From assembly GCA_039881145.1 (NCBI GenBank), contig JAYKKI010000066.1:9687001-9751000 (forward strand): a DNA stretch of 64,000 nt. Direction: 5' to 3'. This DNA is from Druceiella hillmani. Taxonomy: Eukaryota; Arthropoda; Insecta; Lepidoptera; Hepialidae. Both the position numbers and the translations under genes were made by a program. Within the stretch, counting starts at the first letter, position 1, and the number at the start of each line of letters is the position of its first letter. The notes under the pieces were generated by a model. The model was not told where the DNA came from, did no database searches, and was given only the letters and a program-made list of their open reading frames with translations. Positions 1-12,038 of this stretch are shown piece by piece.

Positions 1-2884
1 AGTGGTTCCAAAATTTTAATTTGACTAACAAACAATTAAAATTACATGAAATGTTAAAGGGCTGGTCTCACGACATTCAATTTTATTATAATTAATTTAT
101 CCTAAGCCCATGAAATTTAAAAATAAGTAATAAGTAAACTTCATATTTCTATACATTTTATGTAGGTGAAATTTTCCAAGAGTCAATCGTTTTTCCTGAA
201 ATGGAACTTTCTTCAAACTTTTATTATTTCTATAAGCATTTAGTGTTTTAATGTTGAATAAAGTAAATCATTGTCCCGTCTCGTTTGTTATACTCATGAA
301 GTAAGCTTCAAAATAATTTTAATGGCTTTAAAAAGTTGAAATAAATATTTCTTGTAAACTGTTAAGAATTGTACGAATATATTATTTATTTCTGTTATAT
401 TATAATGACATACACATAAAAAAACTGTAGGGTTAATATGTGTGTCCATATACGATAAAATGATTTAAGAGGATAAAGAAACGCAATTACATAAAATGTT
501 TTGCTGGATTTGTGTCTGTTTTTCTGTGTATTGAAGGTGCATATATAACGTAAAACTAGAGATAACTTTAGAATGGAGTTTCTAAAATATAGTAAAGTTA
601 AAATAAATGTAGTTTTTCTTTAATCGCAATAGGTTCACTCAATCAAAGAACATGGGAATTTGATTTGCGAGAGTTTGTTTGTATTACCTGAGTACAGAAA
701 TGACAATGAAGTTCACAGCTCCTCGACGTGTAGTAATTATATAAATGTGTACTCTATCTGTGTACGTCAGTAGATGGCGCTATGTGTAATATAAATCGCG
801 CAATGAATCATTTTACCCGAAAATGCGATGATGAAATGGGCGTGAACAAAGGTGGAAAAGTGCTAGTATAGAACATTTTTCGATATTACCTATTGGATAT
901 AAAAAAGCTTTGTTTCCTTAATTTGTATAAAAATTTTAATCTACTGTCAATATAGGTAGCAATCCAGTAATCTGCATGCGTACCTCTGTATTGGTTCTAT
1001 TGTTAACATTGTTTACAAAAAGCTATGTCATAGAAGAGCTTACTACTAAAAAACTATTTTTATTCATTTATTTATCGTCTTCATTTGCTTTGATTTAAGC
1101 ATGGTCTTAGGTACTTATGAAGAAGGCATTAGTATATCTTTCAGTGTCCTAATATTATCGTAAATATCTCAAAAACCAAAGAAGTTTAAAACCATCCTTA
1201 TAGCTTTTACAACTGTTTACTTTTAAAGAAAACTGTCTTTTTAATAATTTTAAATCACTAAGTTTCAAAAATAGGACAGGGGAAGGGTTATTTTTTTATA
1301 TATATTTTTAATATGTCCATTCATATATAATCTAACGTCATGATTTTTTTTTAAATTATTTTTAAAATCAGGTTAATAACCAACTTGATATTTCAAAACA
1401 TTTTACAATTGAAATAAAAAATTTAACTATCGTTCTCTGAAACTATTGTCATGTATTTTAATGTAGATTGCAATAAATATTTTGAAAATGTTTTAGATTT
1501 TTTGTTGTGATTATATTATAATTGAATAATACATTTTTCACATTAAGGAAGTATAATAATTTCATTTCTAATTTTAGTAAAAATTCAATTCAGTTGGACG
1601 TTAAATGTGGTGGCGTGATTAAAAAAGATAGAGAATGCTGTTAGATGCAAAAATTCATGGATTTATTAATCATTGTATGGTCTTTTATAAAAAAAAAGGG
1701 AGTACCTTCTAAATTTGGGCATATTAGAAGTGAGCACGAAGAGAACTTTGTATCGAACTGAACACAGATTACAAGACACTGAGGAGATTTAAAACAAAAT
1801 TATGATCGTAATTGCGTATAAATGGATGTACAAACTGAGTACAGAGTGAAACCATCATTACATTTAAACTTTATGAGGAAATCAAACATTGTTAATCAAG
1901 TTTGTAAGTCCATTGATCGAAATCCGCTTGCAAGAGAGAGCATGTCAAGAGGAAAACTTTTCAAAGAATTTTGAAACACGATTTGAATTTAAATTTTTTC
2001 ATGGTTTAGCTTTACAAACAAATGAAACGTACCTAAGCCCATCATTATTTTGCTTACCATCCAGGTGATTTTGTGATCCAATACATTCGAATTTAATCCA
2101 AGATCAGTCCTTGATACAAACATCGTCCTCTTCACAGTTTCTGAAACAAAATTGACAAGAAGGAGAAAAGTGTAATTCCGATCTGCAATATTTACTTATA
2201 TTATGGTGTGAATAGGCAGGTGGATCTGAAAAGGGAGTATGGATTCTTTATTTGGTCTGTCTAAAAAGTGATAAAAATTTACTTAAAAATATGGGCACAA
2301 TACCTGAAAATGACTTCCTTTTCCTACTTCTTAGTGATGTTCTTGTTTTATTCAATGTACACATTTTTGTCTAGTAGAGATTTGTTTTTGATGCATCTTA
2401 GATTCTGGCATTAAATACTTTTAGAAAGAATTTTTAGAAAAAATTTATTTCCTTGTGTTAAAAATAATGTAATCTGGACATGCTATCATAATATATATGC
2501 AGTAAGAAAATCAATTCAAAAGTGCTAGATTTTACAAACGGCTAATTTCAAGAAATAATGGATACATTTCCACTTCATTCGCATCATTTTTTATTCTCTT
2601 GTATAGAGTTTGTTTTATATAAACTTATATAACAATATATATAAAAATATAATAAATTCAAGTGTATGTTTCCATTAGAAAAAAGTTTTAAAAAGTGAAA
2701 GAAGACTTATTTCTCTGCAGAAAAAACAATGCCATTGGCTGGAAATATCAACTATGCCAAAGAAAAGTTACATAGAAATTACTAAAATGATCTCTTTTAA
2801 ACTTTAAAACTTATAATCCTGTAATCATTACAAAGATTCGAAATTATGTTTGGAGTGTATATGAAAATGTATACATAAATATAT
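1..2884. other. No gene recognised; AT-rich intergenic or intronic sequence
   Basis: I see no convincing coding sequence, RNA gene or intact transposon here. The only recognisable hints are short: the motif around 769-782 (agtagatggcgcta) and a stretch near 2048-2068 reading cttaccatccaggtgatt. Both resemble fragments of dispersed repeats common in lepidopteran genomes. This is recall of a pattern, not a database match. Confidence 0.5.
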
Positions 2885-3055
<171 letters not shown>

Positions 3056-3313
3056 TTACAGTAATAAATTCAGTTTAAACGACAAAAAATCCTTCATTTT
3101 CCAAATGTTGTCTACTTATCGATACTGGAATCCATACTTTTTCAATAGCTGTGTTTATGTAATCGAACGAAAGTAAAAAGAAAATAATATGTAGAAAAAT
3201 CCACGTCACATTGATATAAATACAGGCTAAAATCTGCTTCGCTTCCAACCCTTTTGACTTTCTGCGTCATCCTAAGTAATGTCTTCGCCGAGTACTCCAC
3301 GACTTTAGACCAA

Positions 3314-3540
3314 TGTTACGTATATAGTGGGTATGGTGTGTGACTGTGTGATCGGATAAGAAAAAAATTATAAGAATTAATTATGCGTTGAAAGTGAGAT
3401 TATTTTGTGATCACCGAAGATTGAAAACGTGCGAAATAACGATATACTCGTACCGAATTAACGATATTAAAATTGTACTGAATTATCAAGTTTAAAGTTG
3501 AAATAAATATTAAAAATACTTACAAACTTAAAATATTACA
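3314..3540 (+). mobile_element. Possible LTR of a Ty3/Gypsy-like retrotransposon
   Basis: This 227-bp segment begins TGTTACG and ends ATTACA, so it has the TG...CA ends typical of retroviral-type long terminal repeats. It carries an AATAAA polyadenylation-like signal near 3502. It is followed by a GC-richer leader-like stretch (tttgggtcgtcagtagc at 3545-3561), a possible primer-binding region. I found no second LTR copy and no adjacent pol reading frame. The left and right flanking 4-mers differ, as expected if internal sequence follows. An LTR cannot be proved without a second copy. Confidence 0.22.
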
Positions 3541-3808
3541 CGGATTTTGGGTCGTCAGTAGCTTTAATGGTTTAAATTAATTAATTTCTGCTACCGACGA
3601 GTAACGAGTGAATATTAAAAAGGTCCGGGCATTAGTTGGACGTCTAAAATGCAGGGCTCAAAATAAAGGTTTTTGTTCTTATGAACACAAACTTTTCTTT
3701 ATTTCTTTTAAATTAATATAAATACAAGTTTAGACAAAGTTGGCTTAAAGATACTCCATAACAATTTAATGGAATAATACAAAACTTTCAAAGGTTCTTT
3801 CAAATGTT

Positions 3809-3881
3809 TGCATCCAGAGAGATTTAAACTCCCAACCCCTGATTTACAAGACAAGTGCTTTTACCTCTGATCTATGGAGGC
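3809..3881 (-). pseudogene. tRNA-Thr(UGU)-like sequence, probably a tRNA pseudogene or tRNA-derived SINE head
   Basis: Read on the minus strand the segment is exactly 73 nt. The acceptor stem starts GCCTCCA and ends TGGATGC plus discriminator A; six of seven pairs form, with a C-T mismatch at 3-70. The anticodon loop CTTGTAA gives anticodon TGT (Thr). Its stem has four of five pairs, counting one G-T. The T arm GGGAG/CTCTC pairs fully around loop TTTAAAT. The D stem is poorly paired. The B box has GTTTAA in place of GTTCRA and the A box is off consensus, so polymerase III transcription is doubtful. No CCA is encoded, as in nuclear tRNA genes. I see no obvious SINE body or poly(A) tail next to it. 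Confidence 0.6.
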
Positions 3882-5111
3882 TGTCGTTCACAGTACTGAA
3901 ATTACAAATTACAGTTTATAGCAAATGTATTAAATAAACAATTTTTTAATATTGTATTAAATAAACAAAAAATCTATTAACGAAAATGGCTCAGAACATA
4001 AATATTTGTTATTAGAAGAAAGGTATTATATATATAAAATAAATTATAATTTTACTTGGATGTAACTATTGGAATAAAGATAAACTATTATAAAATTTTA
4101 AAATTACACCAGGGCTAATAAAATCATATTTGGATATCCGCTTTGCACTTAATTATAAGAGGTTTCTCCAATGTATACATATTTCAGGAATCTTCAATAA
4201 TAATAGTCCACGTACTTCTTTTAACACTGGCTTATAACTAAGTCTTCAATTCAATATATTATTAATGACAAAAGAATAGTATTGTAAAACCTTGGAATGT
4301 TTTCAAACTTTATTTTGACATAATCTTGTTTATTTAATAGCGTTAAAAATAATTTTGAATATTATTATAAATTTGTGAAGACAAAATAAACAAATTAGGT
4401 CTCTTTATCGTCATAAATAATTATCTTTAGATATTATTAGATAACTATATCTATCCAAACCCCTGTTCTCAATACACCAGTGTATAGATGAACAATATTG
4501 GGTTATGTGCCTATAATTAGCCTTTTTGATCCCGATAATTAGTTTGATTAATATTCTTTAAAACCCTCGTAACAAGTAGAACAATGGCAGGAATATTTAT
4601 ATTTTTACTTATTTCTATTTTTTTAACTTTTGTATATTTTTATCCTGTAATTTAAAAATCGCAATTGAAATAATGCAATCAATTATGAAAGAAATTCATT
4701 AAAAACCTATTCAATTTATCTGTTTTCGCAGATTCATTTTTCAATAAAATAATACCCTAACAACACGGAAAGGCTCAGACAAACTGATTTTTGCAGAAAA
4801 AAAATTAAGACTATGTTGTAGCAAGAGAAGACTCGGTTTAGACGCTATATTCAAGTACAAGTATTATCCAGTATCTTCCAAAAAGTTCGAGGATGACGAT
4901 TATATTACAAGAAACGGATCAGATTTCAGAAACGGTTCTAGATAAGTAGTATGTAGATTTTAGAAAATAGTCGAAAGACTCTTACGGAAACCCATGATAG
5001 TTTTCTTATAACATATCTTTTCTGTTACAGTTATTCGTGGTTTTTGACAGGAGAAAATGAAAATTATAGTGATTCGATATGATAATTAAAAAGGAAAAGG
5101 GTACGATTAGC
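3882..5111. other. No gene recognised
   Basis: AT-rich sequence without a supported coding region, RNA gene or complete repeat. Confidence 0.45.
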
Positions 5112-5123
5112 AATGATAATTTT

Positions 5124-5387
5124 GAATATATTTGGCGTTAATTTTGTAGAAATTCATTATTCACAATTAAATGAAACTACGTGATGTAGTATTATTTCTA
5201 CTTTTTTAAATTTCTTTATCACGACCTAGGGTTCGTTGTATTACAACCTCTTCAGTTGGGATATTAGCAAAGATATCTTTGCTAATATTCCGCCTAAAGG
5301 GGTTGTAATACAAGGAAACCTAGGTCGTATAAAATAAATTAAAGAAAGTAGAAATAATAGTACATCACGTAGTTTCATTTAATTGTG
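5124..5387. mobile_element. Foldback element with hammerhead-like arms, copy 1 (symmetric)
   Basis: Two inverted arms of about 130 bp meet at a centre reading gatatc (about 5272-5277). The left arm runs from gaatatatttggcgtt through the CCTAGG and TTCGTTGTA blocks; the right arm is its inverted copy. An exact 12-bp direct repeat, aatgataatttt, flanks it (5112-5123 and 5388-5399) and looks like a target-site duplication. The hammerhead-like motifs of both arms are damaged: the left arm (minus strand) has GAAC for GAAA, and the right arm (plus strand) has CTAAAGG for CTGAAGA. It encodes no protein, so it would be non-autonomous. Confidence 0.85.
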
Positions 5388-5624
5388 AATGATAATTTTA
5401 TGTGAACATTTTGACTCCAGTAATAATCGTGAACAATCTTCAAAAATGCACTTGGTTGGTGAGTGTTTAGAATAAAAATAAGAAAACCAAATAAATTTAA
5501 ATCAGCTAATGAAATATTCCCAAGAAAAATTCCTAATCTTAAAAAAAACCTAATATCGTATCCAAATTTTATTTCAAATATAACCATAAAAAGTAACACA
5601 CACATCCACACCTATTACATATGT

Positions 5625-5735
5625 ACACAAATATACACACGCACACGCACACACACACGCACGCATACGCACACGCACGCACACACACACACATACACAC
5701 GCACATATATATAAATATATATATACACTAGTATA
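5625..5735. repeat. (CA)n-rich microsatellite with CG interruptions, then (TA)n
   Basis: Alternating ACACGCAC-type purine-pyrimidine sequence, ending in a short (TA)n run. The apparent His-Thr reading frame across it is a repeat artefact. Confidence 0.95.
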
Positions 5736-6617
5736 TAGCTAAAATGATGCCATTCATATTATTATTTTCGACATAGTAAAGTAACAATGTTTGCAGTCGC
5801 GTTTTTGTTGAAATAAGTGAGAGGAGAAGTACTAAGTTTTTTTTTTATTTAGTGTCAGCATATTTATATTCAGAAGTTTAAAAATTTCTATCCATCTCAT
5901 TTCAACTGTTTTCAATACATGATTTGGAAAATCATTCGCAAAGATTTTTTTCTTATTCGTAATAAAAGATCATGCGTAGAATACAGTTTTCAGATTGAAG
6001 ATTTTATATGTTCAATCTCGTCTTGCAATATTTGGACGGTTGATCCTTTCCTAATATTGTTAAATTACTAGTATCTATAATTAGTATATATGTGGTAATA
6101 GTGTTTAACGCGGATTTATTTATGGTCAAAATGTTAAGGCCAAAGATCCCAGTAACTCTTTTCATCACTTTCTGATATTTATACACGCTGATTTAATTTC
6201 ACAGTTTTTTTGTAAACATATTGTAAGTATATTTTATCTTCAACAAAATAAAAATTAAATATAAATTTTAATGTTTTACATTTCTTCTCAACTTATAATA
6301 TGTATTTGTTTTTACTATTCTTTGCAACAATCCAAGATGTTGTTTTTTTGGTAGCAGCGACAATAATAAGAATAATTGATCGATTTCATTTCGAGCACGT
6401 GTTGTTTAATCATTTAGTTTCGTTTATAAATTTCACATTTTTTAAATTTTCATCATATTGGACGTCTTTGCATGCTTAATAAAATAACTCAATAGGATTT
6501 CAAGATGAAGACATTTTAATTGAGGTAAATGCAAAAAATAGCGGGTAAAGAGTAATTATAAAAAGACGTATTAAAACAAGTTTTGCATTTACACGTGGAT
6601 ACGTGGATTTAAGTGCC
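5736..6617. other. No gene recognised
   Basis: AT-rich spacer. Short open frames are present but have no family resemblance and no codon-like composition. Confidence 0.45.
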
Positions 6618-6863
6618 TTAATTGAGTGTATATTTCACATATGAGAGCAAAATTAAACTGTGGAACAATTTGGCAATATGAACAATGAAAGAATTCTCGT
6701 CAATTAGAAGTTTAAGGCCATACACATTTAAATCTGAAAATCTAGATCTCAGATAATCCGGGTTAGGATAATACTTCAATGGATTAAGTAACATGTAGAG
6801 AATTTTCCGCTTTTGCTGGCAGTGAATTCCTAACCAGTCGAGTATCGCGTCGTTCTTGTTCAT
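6618..6863 (-). CDS. Unidentified 81-codon open frame, doubtful
   Basis: I do not recognise this protein. On the minus strand an ATG at 6863 opens 81 codons ending TAA. The residue mix is more protein-like than its surroundings: it has Trp, Cys, His, Gln and Asp rather than only Lys, Asn, Ile and Phe. It includes NKNDAILDWLGIHC near the start and a hydrophobic C-terminal third. No splice sites, promoter or polyadenylation signal convincingly frame it, and no neighbour suggests a role. It may be a transposon scrap, an exon or chance. Confidence 0.18.
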   Translation of the reverse strand: MNKNDAILDWLGIHCQQKRKILYMLLNPLKYYPNPDYLRSRFSDLNVYGLKLLIDENSFIVHIAKLFHSLILLSYVKYTLN

Positions 6864-7128
6864 TTAAGTGACCCTTGGTTGGATTCAAATAGCATATATT
6901 TCCGTAGATAACCGAAGGCAGAATAAGTGTTTGACCTAGGTGAATTTTAGTTTTTTTGTTGACGTTGACGACGTGTCAGATAATATATTGTCCTGAAAAT
7001 TTTACAACAGTTGTCATTTACTCGAGTTCGATCCATTGAGTTTAATTTAGAGATCCATTAAGTTTTGGAGTATGAAATCGAAACATATGTTAATAACAGC
7101 TTGATAAATGTAATATAGCAATCCTTGG

Positions 7129-7152
7129 AAGAAGCCTTTGACCACCAATGAG
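7129..7152 (+). repeat. Possible remnant of a lepidopteran LINE 3' end
   Basis: The stretch gaagaagcctttgaccacc resembles the 'gaggaggcctatgtccagca' tail I recall from many lepidopteran LINE and SINE copies. It is short and decayed, so it supports only a weak taxonomic hint. Confidence 0.2.
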
Positions 7153-8865
7153 ATTAGTTTGAAACTTGCACGGATCGATAAACAGACTCATTTTATTGAT
7201 GAACAAATACAGGTCAATATTTATTTCTTTAATTAACTTATCTATAACTCTCGTACTAATTTCATTTACTTAAGTTTCATATTAAGAAATTCATCTTAAG
7301 GAGTTATCAGTCGGGGTCAATTACCTTGTGCCCATATACGTATTACAAAATCGTTGGTATAGTACTATTTAACTTTGTAACAACCTGATATCAAATCGAC
7401 AGACACAAGTATTTCGTCAAAAAATTTAAGCTTGTATGGTTGACATTTCCATTGTGTTCAAGTAAATTTGCTATCAACACAATTTTTTTCTCAAAGGATG
7501 AACTAAAATAAATTTTCTTTTCTGTGGAGTGATGTTCTATTTTTTTAGGTAAACGTTTGTTTCGCCAGAAATCAAATATAAATAAATGTCTGTTATATTG
7601 TAAAACTTTTATATACACGTGTAATGGCACGTGGAATATTTGTGAGAAAGGTATCAATAAATTCAATAAACCGCGCAAGGGAAAAAAGGTCAATGTACAA
7701 AGCTGCAAATAATAAGATAGATATTGCTACATCTTCCAAGAAGAAGTGGTCGGTTTCATTTTTGTGAAGTTATCTTCATTTTTAAAAATAGGAATCTCTT
7801 TTCAATATCTATAGCCCTTTTTGAAATTGTGTTATTAGGCGAGAGAAAATATTGCACAAGCCAGAAACTTACAATAATTAACAACTTGGAAAACGACAAC
7901 TAATATTTTTTTGTCATGGCTGACCGTTTTCTTCTTAGTTTTAATATACGGATGTTACACCCTTCAACTGTAAAAATTAATTTCATTTTTTGTTACAAAT
8001 TTAAGATTAAAATATATATCTCTTTTCAATTCTATGCAATAAAAGCATATCTAGTACATTCGAACCGTATTGATCAACATATCTGTAAAATGATTGTCAT
8101 TAAAACAGTAAGAAAAAATAAATAATGTTATAGCTGAAACTGAATTAAATTGATAATCGATTTCAAAATAACATTACTGGCTCATTTTACGTACTTAAAA
8201 ACTTATACACATAATATAATAATGACAGAGTGTATTCTGTAGATGGAAACTATTTCAAAAGAAAATTATTCATTTAACAAAAAAATTATAACAGAAGTTA
8301 CCAAACCTGTTTTTAAAATTGTTTTGTATATATCTGTCTACCTGTTAATTTCTTCTTTAAAAATGCAAAATTTTCTTGAAAGACTTTGATGATATTATCG
8401 TATAGTACTATTTTACATCGGCCTGTAATATATTTTTTATCTTAATATTATATATTATAAAATAATTTGACATGGGTGAATATTTACTAAATTTTGTATT
8501 GTTCTATGATACTGCCGACGCCATCTAGTAGCGTTTTTAGTTAAATGTATGCTCTAAAATATTGTAAAAAAAATAATACAAAACAGATTAACAGTGATGA
8601 CAATAAAAATATGCTTCGTTATGAGCATCAACAGAGCACAAGAACAGACGCTGTACCACGCAAGTGTGGTTCAGAGTGTATTCCATGATAATTTTGCGCT
8701 CTCCCGTGAACGCAACGCAAAAAATAAATTAGTTTATAGTTAATACTACACTAAAGGTTGTTTGTAAAGAAATTTTACAAATATTTCGTGTGTATTTTTA
8801 ATGTTACCCTATTAAGCTGAATGAAAAAAATATTTAGTATGCAAGGAAAATAAATCGAACACGAG
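7153..8865. other. No gene recognised
   Basis: AT-rich sequence. A cgccatctagtagcg motif at about 8519-8533 resembles the short inverted form of the agatggcgct motif seen near position 771. I see nothing else definable. Confidence 0.4.
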
Positions 8866-8955
8866 AATTATAAAATTAAATTTTCTTTGATTGAATTGAT
8901 TGAAAAATAGAACGAACGAGAGAAATTATAAAATTAAATTTTCTTTGATTGAATT
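8866..8955 (+). repeat. Direct duplication of a 32-bp unit
   Basis: The same 32 bp (aattataaaattaaattttc...gattgaatt) occurs at 8866-8897 and 8924-8955, offset 58 bp, each copy preceded by cgaga. This is a local tandem duplication. Confidence 0.85.
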
Positions 8956-9062
8956 TTCTTATGATTCCTTGATATTTTGTAAATTATAAGTACATTATTC
9001 TTTCCTTACAACATTATATTTTTGATAATACTGAAATAATTTAATGTCGATTACAAATTAGT

Positions 9063-9352
9063 TTGCTAGAAATTGAAGATATTCAGTTGGTAACTATTTT
9101 GGAGATCGGTGCTTGTGATAGGGACACCACAATTACACATTCTGTCAAAAGTGGTCAAAATTTCTTTCAGCCCATTGACTTTCATGAAATCTTCCCTAAT
9201 AACATTGACAGACAATATGTTAAAAGGCTTCTCGCTATACTCCACGTGACGGATTTATTGAATACGGCATTTAATATACTAGCCATGTCTTGGGAGAATG
9301 TGACAAATACTTTAATAATTGATTTCAGGTAGGCTGCGTCCATTTACTCATA
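9063..9352 (+). pseudogene. pogo/Tigger-type (DDE_1) transposase C-terminal fragment
   Basis: The frame resembles the end of the DDE_1 catalytic domain of pogo/Tigger/Jerky transposases. The segment FFQPIDFHEIF fits the conserved 'xLQPMDQGVI' block. QYVKRLLAIL fits the following basic helix. A final block around LLNTAFNILAMSWENVT (about codons 67-83) fits the 'ITLLDAL..AW..VT..TI.NCFR.AGF' end of the domain; the last part, FR then AAS, continues past an in-frame TAG at 9333-9335. The catalytic Asp residues are not preserved and only about 90 codons remain of a protein normally 450-600 residues long. No terminal inverted repeats were found. The family call rests on remembered motifs. Confidence 0.6.
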
Positions 9353-9879
9353 CATTTTCTAATATAATACTGTTTCCAGTGCAAGATTTTATTACTTATC
9401 ATAAATATAATTGTCAGGTTATTCTTTTTTGACGGACAAATAGGATTTATAAGTCTTTACAGTATATATTTATAATTAGAAATCGAATTGAATTAAAAAT
9501 GATCTCATCAATTTCTTTAGTTTACTTTTAGTTATTTACGTTGCTTTTCCTTTATAATAAAAAAAAATTCATGTCAAAATCATATAATAAAAAATTGTGG
9601 TATTGGACTAATGATTGATCCCAAAACATCTCTTAATTCTCTTAACATTTGTAATTTTTCCTCTTTCCATTTCGAATTTTTCTTTCTAATCATTACCTAT
9701 TTTTCCTTAGATTTCATTAAAAGTACACTATATAATAAATATGTCAATTTTCTACTGTTAATTTCTATGATACTATATGTTACTCACTATGTTACAAACA
9801 TACTAATAATTCAATAAACATACCAACGTTTGTGATAAAAACTAGTCACTGCTTCAAGGCTGCATATTACCCATCTGAT
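9353..9879. other. No gene recognised
   Basis: AT-rich flank of the transposase fragment. The frame at 9611-9817 is low complexity (Phe, Ile, Leu, Asn) and looks like chance. Confidence 0.4.
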
Positions 9880-10010
9880 TACTAATATCCTAGTTACTTC
9901 ACGCCTTTGTATATATCTGTAAAATCGTTCTTACATTAATACTAATATTCTAGTAGCTCCCTACTTCTAGTTGCTATCAATACTAATATTGTAGATCTAC
10001 CTTCGTAGCA
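9880..10010 (+). repeat. Degenerate short tandem repeat, about three units
   Basis: Three diverged units share the core actaatatyctag followed by a pyrimidine-rich tail, near 9880, 9940 and 9980. This is an old minisatellite-like array. Confidence 0.5.
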
Positions 10011-10257
10011 CCATCTATTAATTTCATGCATTTGTTTATACATGTAGTTACTTATTCATTTTTACGTAGCAAACGTCAAGATAAGTGAAACGAACCCAAA
10101 CTCTATGAACTTACTTTTTTCACTGAATAGTTCTTTCCACTCTCTTAAATCTACATATTTTTTTCCTGAATATTGTAAAGATCAATTTTAAGTTGCCTTT
10201 AATCGTGTCTTATTAAATTAATATAAGATTTATTTCATTCCAACCTACCTATAACAG

Positions 10258-10378
10258 TGTCTGTGCTATTGATTGTCCAGGAATTCTCATTAATATTGAA
10301 TATGACATTCTAACCAAATATTTACAGGAACATACTGGGAGCATACCCGTCGAAATAGAAAAGGAGCATCCTGATTGA
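10258..10378 (+). other. Possible 3'-terminal exon of an unknown gene, speculative
   Basis: A splice-acceptor-like tract (pyrimidine-rich, then ataacag) ends at 10257. The following frame, starting with GTC at 10259, runs 39 codons to TGA with a protein-like residue mix: AIDCPGILINIEYDIL early, then TKYLQEHTGSIPVEIEKEHPD. An AATAAA signal lies at 10448-10453, about 70 bases after the stop. I cannot assign a family, and no upstream exon was identified. It might also be a transposon scrap, given the transposase fragment 0.9 kb upstream. Confidence 0.22.
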
Positions 10379-10549
10379 TTAATTAATGGTGGAGATATGA
10401 GGTAATGAAAATATAATCGTATTGAAAACCTGTTTTTGAACCCAACTAATAAAATAATAAAAAAATACAAGACAACTTCAGAAAACTTTCAGGAGATCGA
10501 ACAAATAGACTTGCGATTAATTAAATAGACGAAAAAAATGTTTTATTTT

Positions 10550-11940
10550 TATTTATTGTATTTACGGGAAGAAAAGAAAAAGGTTAGTTTCTGATAAGGG
10601 TCAAGGGAGGAAAGTTTCGTTCCTATTCTTAAATACAGAGACAATATTGATATTAGCAATTAGTCAATCTCTTAAAAAATCACTCGTCGGAAAATCGGTA
10701 AATCGTCGTTTTACAAAGATATTTAGAGGATAATCAAAAATATTTTGAGATATAATATGGATTTGGGAGAGAAAATTTATCAATGAAAGCGGTGCTGTAA
10801 ATAATTTTATAGCTCTGCAAGTAGATATAAACGATAAATGTGCAGTTGTATTAGGCTAAAAAAAGAACATAATATTCGCATAATTGCCTTTAAAAAAACT
10901 CAATGATATTGGTAGATCTAAACCTACGTCCAACGGCTTCATAAACTACCTTGCCAGCAAGAATCAGACTGTAAACATCAATAATACACTTTGTGACACA
11001 GAGAACCTTGCAACGTATTACATATCATATATTATAAAATTGTAAGTTTTAAGATAATCGTTATGGTTTTCCTGTAAACACATATAACATAACAAGTCAC
11101 ATATTACCAACGCTATTATTTTACTCTTACTTTGGATCGATTTATATTGGATATAGCAATCTAATATCTATAATAAAATATCTTTTTAAACATACAATTT
11201 AAAATTGAGAATAAAATATTGTTGTATTTATTATAACATATTTTTTTTTCAATTATATTCTACTTGACACACATAATGAGAAAAAATAATGTTTAAGACC
11301 TTTATTTGCCTCTTCTTTAATTACTAAACGAATATTTATAAAAACTTGGTGGTGTTAAATATAAATAACATATGAGGATTGACAATAGGTGTTATTGTGT
11401 TAACTCTCAAGTTTATATATGGTTCCTGATAGAATCGCTTTGAAAATAGAAAAATGTAAATATATTACCTAATGTGTCTTTCCTTGGCATGAAATGAGGG
11501 GAATATTTAAAAAAATTATGACATAAAGAATCATTGCCATAGCTTTTTTATAACCTGTGAAGTAGGGTCTAAAATATATATATCATATTTTATTAATTTT
11601 AGTTTAAGCAGTTTCAGAAATAACATTTTGAAAAAGTTTTCTGAATATCTGTAAACACATAATACCTTAAATTAAAAAAAAATGTTTTCAAAAAATTAAA
11701 TCCCCAAAATAGAATTAAAAGAACATTTTTCAAGAAAAAAATTTGCTTTCACTAAAATTTTCAAATAGATATTATTGAGTCATAGCAACTGCGATATGTG
11801 CATATTCATATACCGTGCCAAATTTCCAGTTTCTATGTCAAAGACAAAAATGATTGTTATAGGAAGGGTTAATAAATAGCATAACTATTGTACATAATAT
11901 AGCAAATATTATCTAGATGTCCTTTACTAGTTTTTTAACT
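10550..11940. other. No gene recognised
   Basis: AT-rich spacer. A decayed gtgccaaatttc...tataggaagggtt stretch at about 11815-11870 resembles the dispersed repeat noted near 14.5 and 20 kb. Confidence 0.4.
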
Positions 11941-11972
11941 TTTACTAGTTAGTAATTTCACTAACTAGTAAA
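11941..11972. repeat. Short perfect hairpin
   Basis: Thirteen-base arms (tttactagttagt and its inverse) flank a 6-base loop. A further related cttttactagt copy lies just upstream near 11932-11949. No T-tract or other sign makes it a terminator. Confidence 0.8.
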
Positions 11973-12038
11973 ATTAAGTAATTATAAAGAAAAAAATCAA
12001 AGAAAAACCATTTTATTTCTTCAATGAGAGCAAAGTTT

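Noticed and set aside
5124..5387. Foldback hairpins as transcription terminators or microRNA genes
   Set aside because: They recur seven times with target-site duplications, so they are transposable elements; the hairpin is too long for a typical microRNA precursor.
7391..7708. 105-codon minus-strand frame
   Set aside because: It starts at TTG, has no ATG, a background-like composition and no family resemblance.
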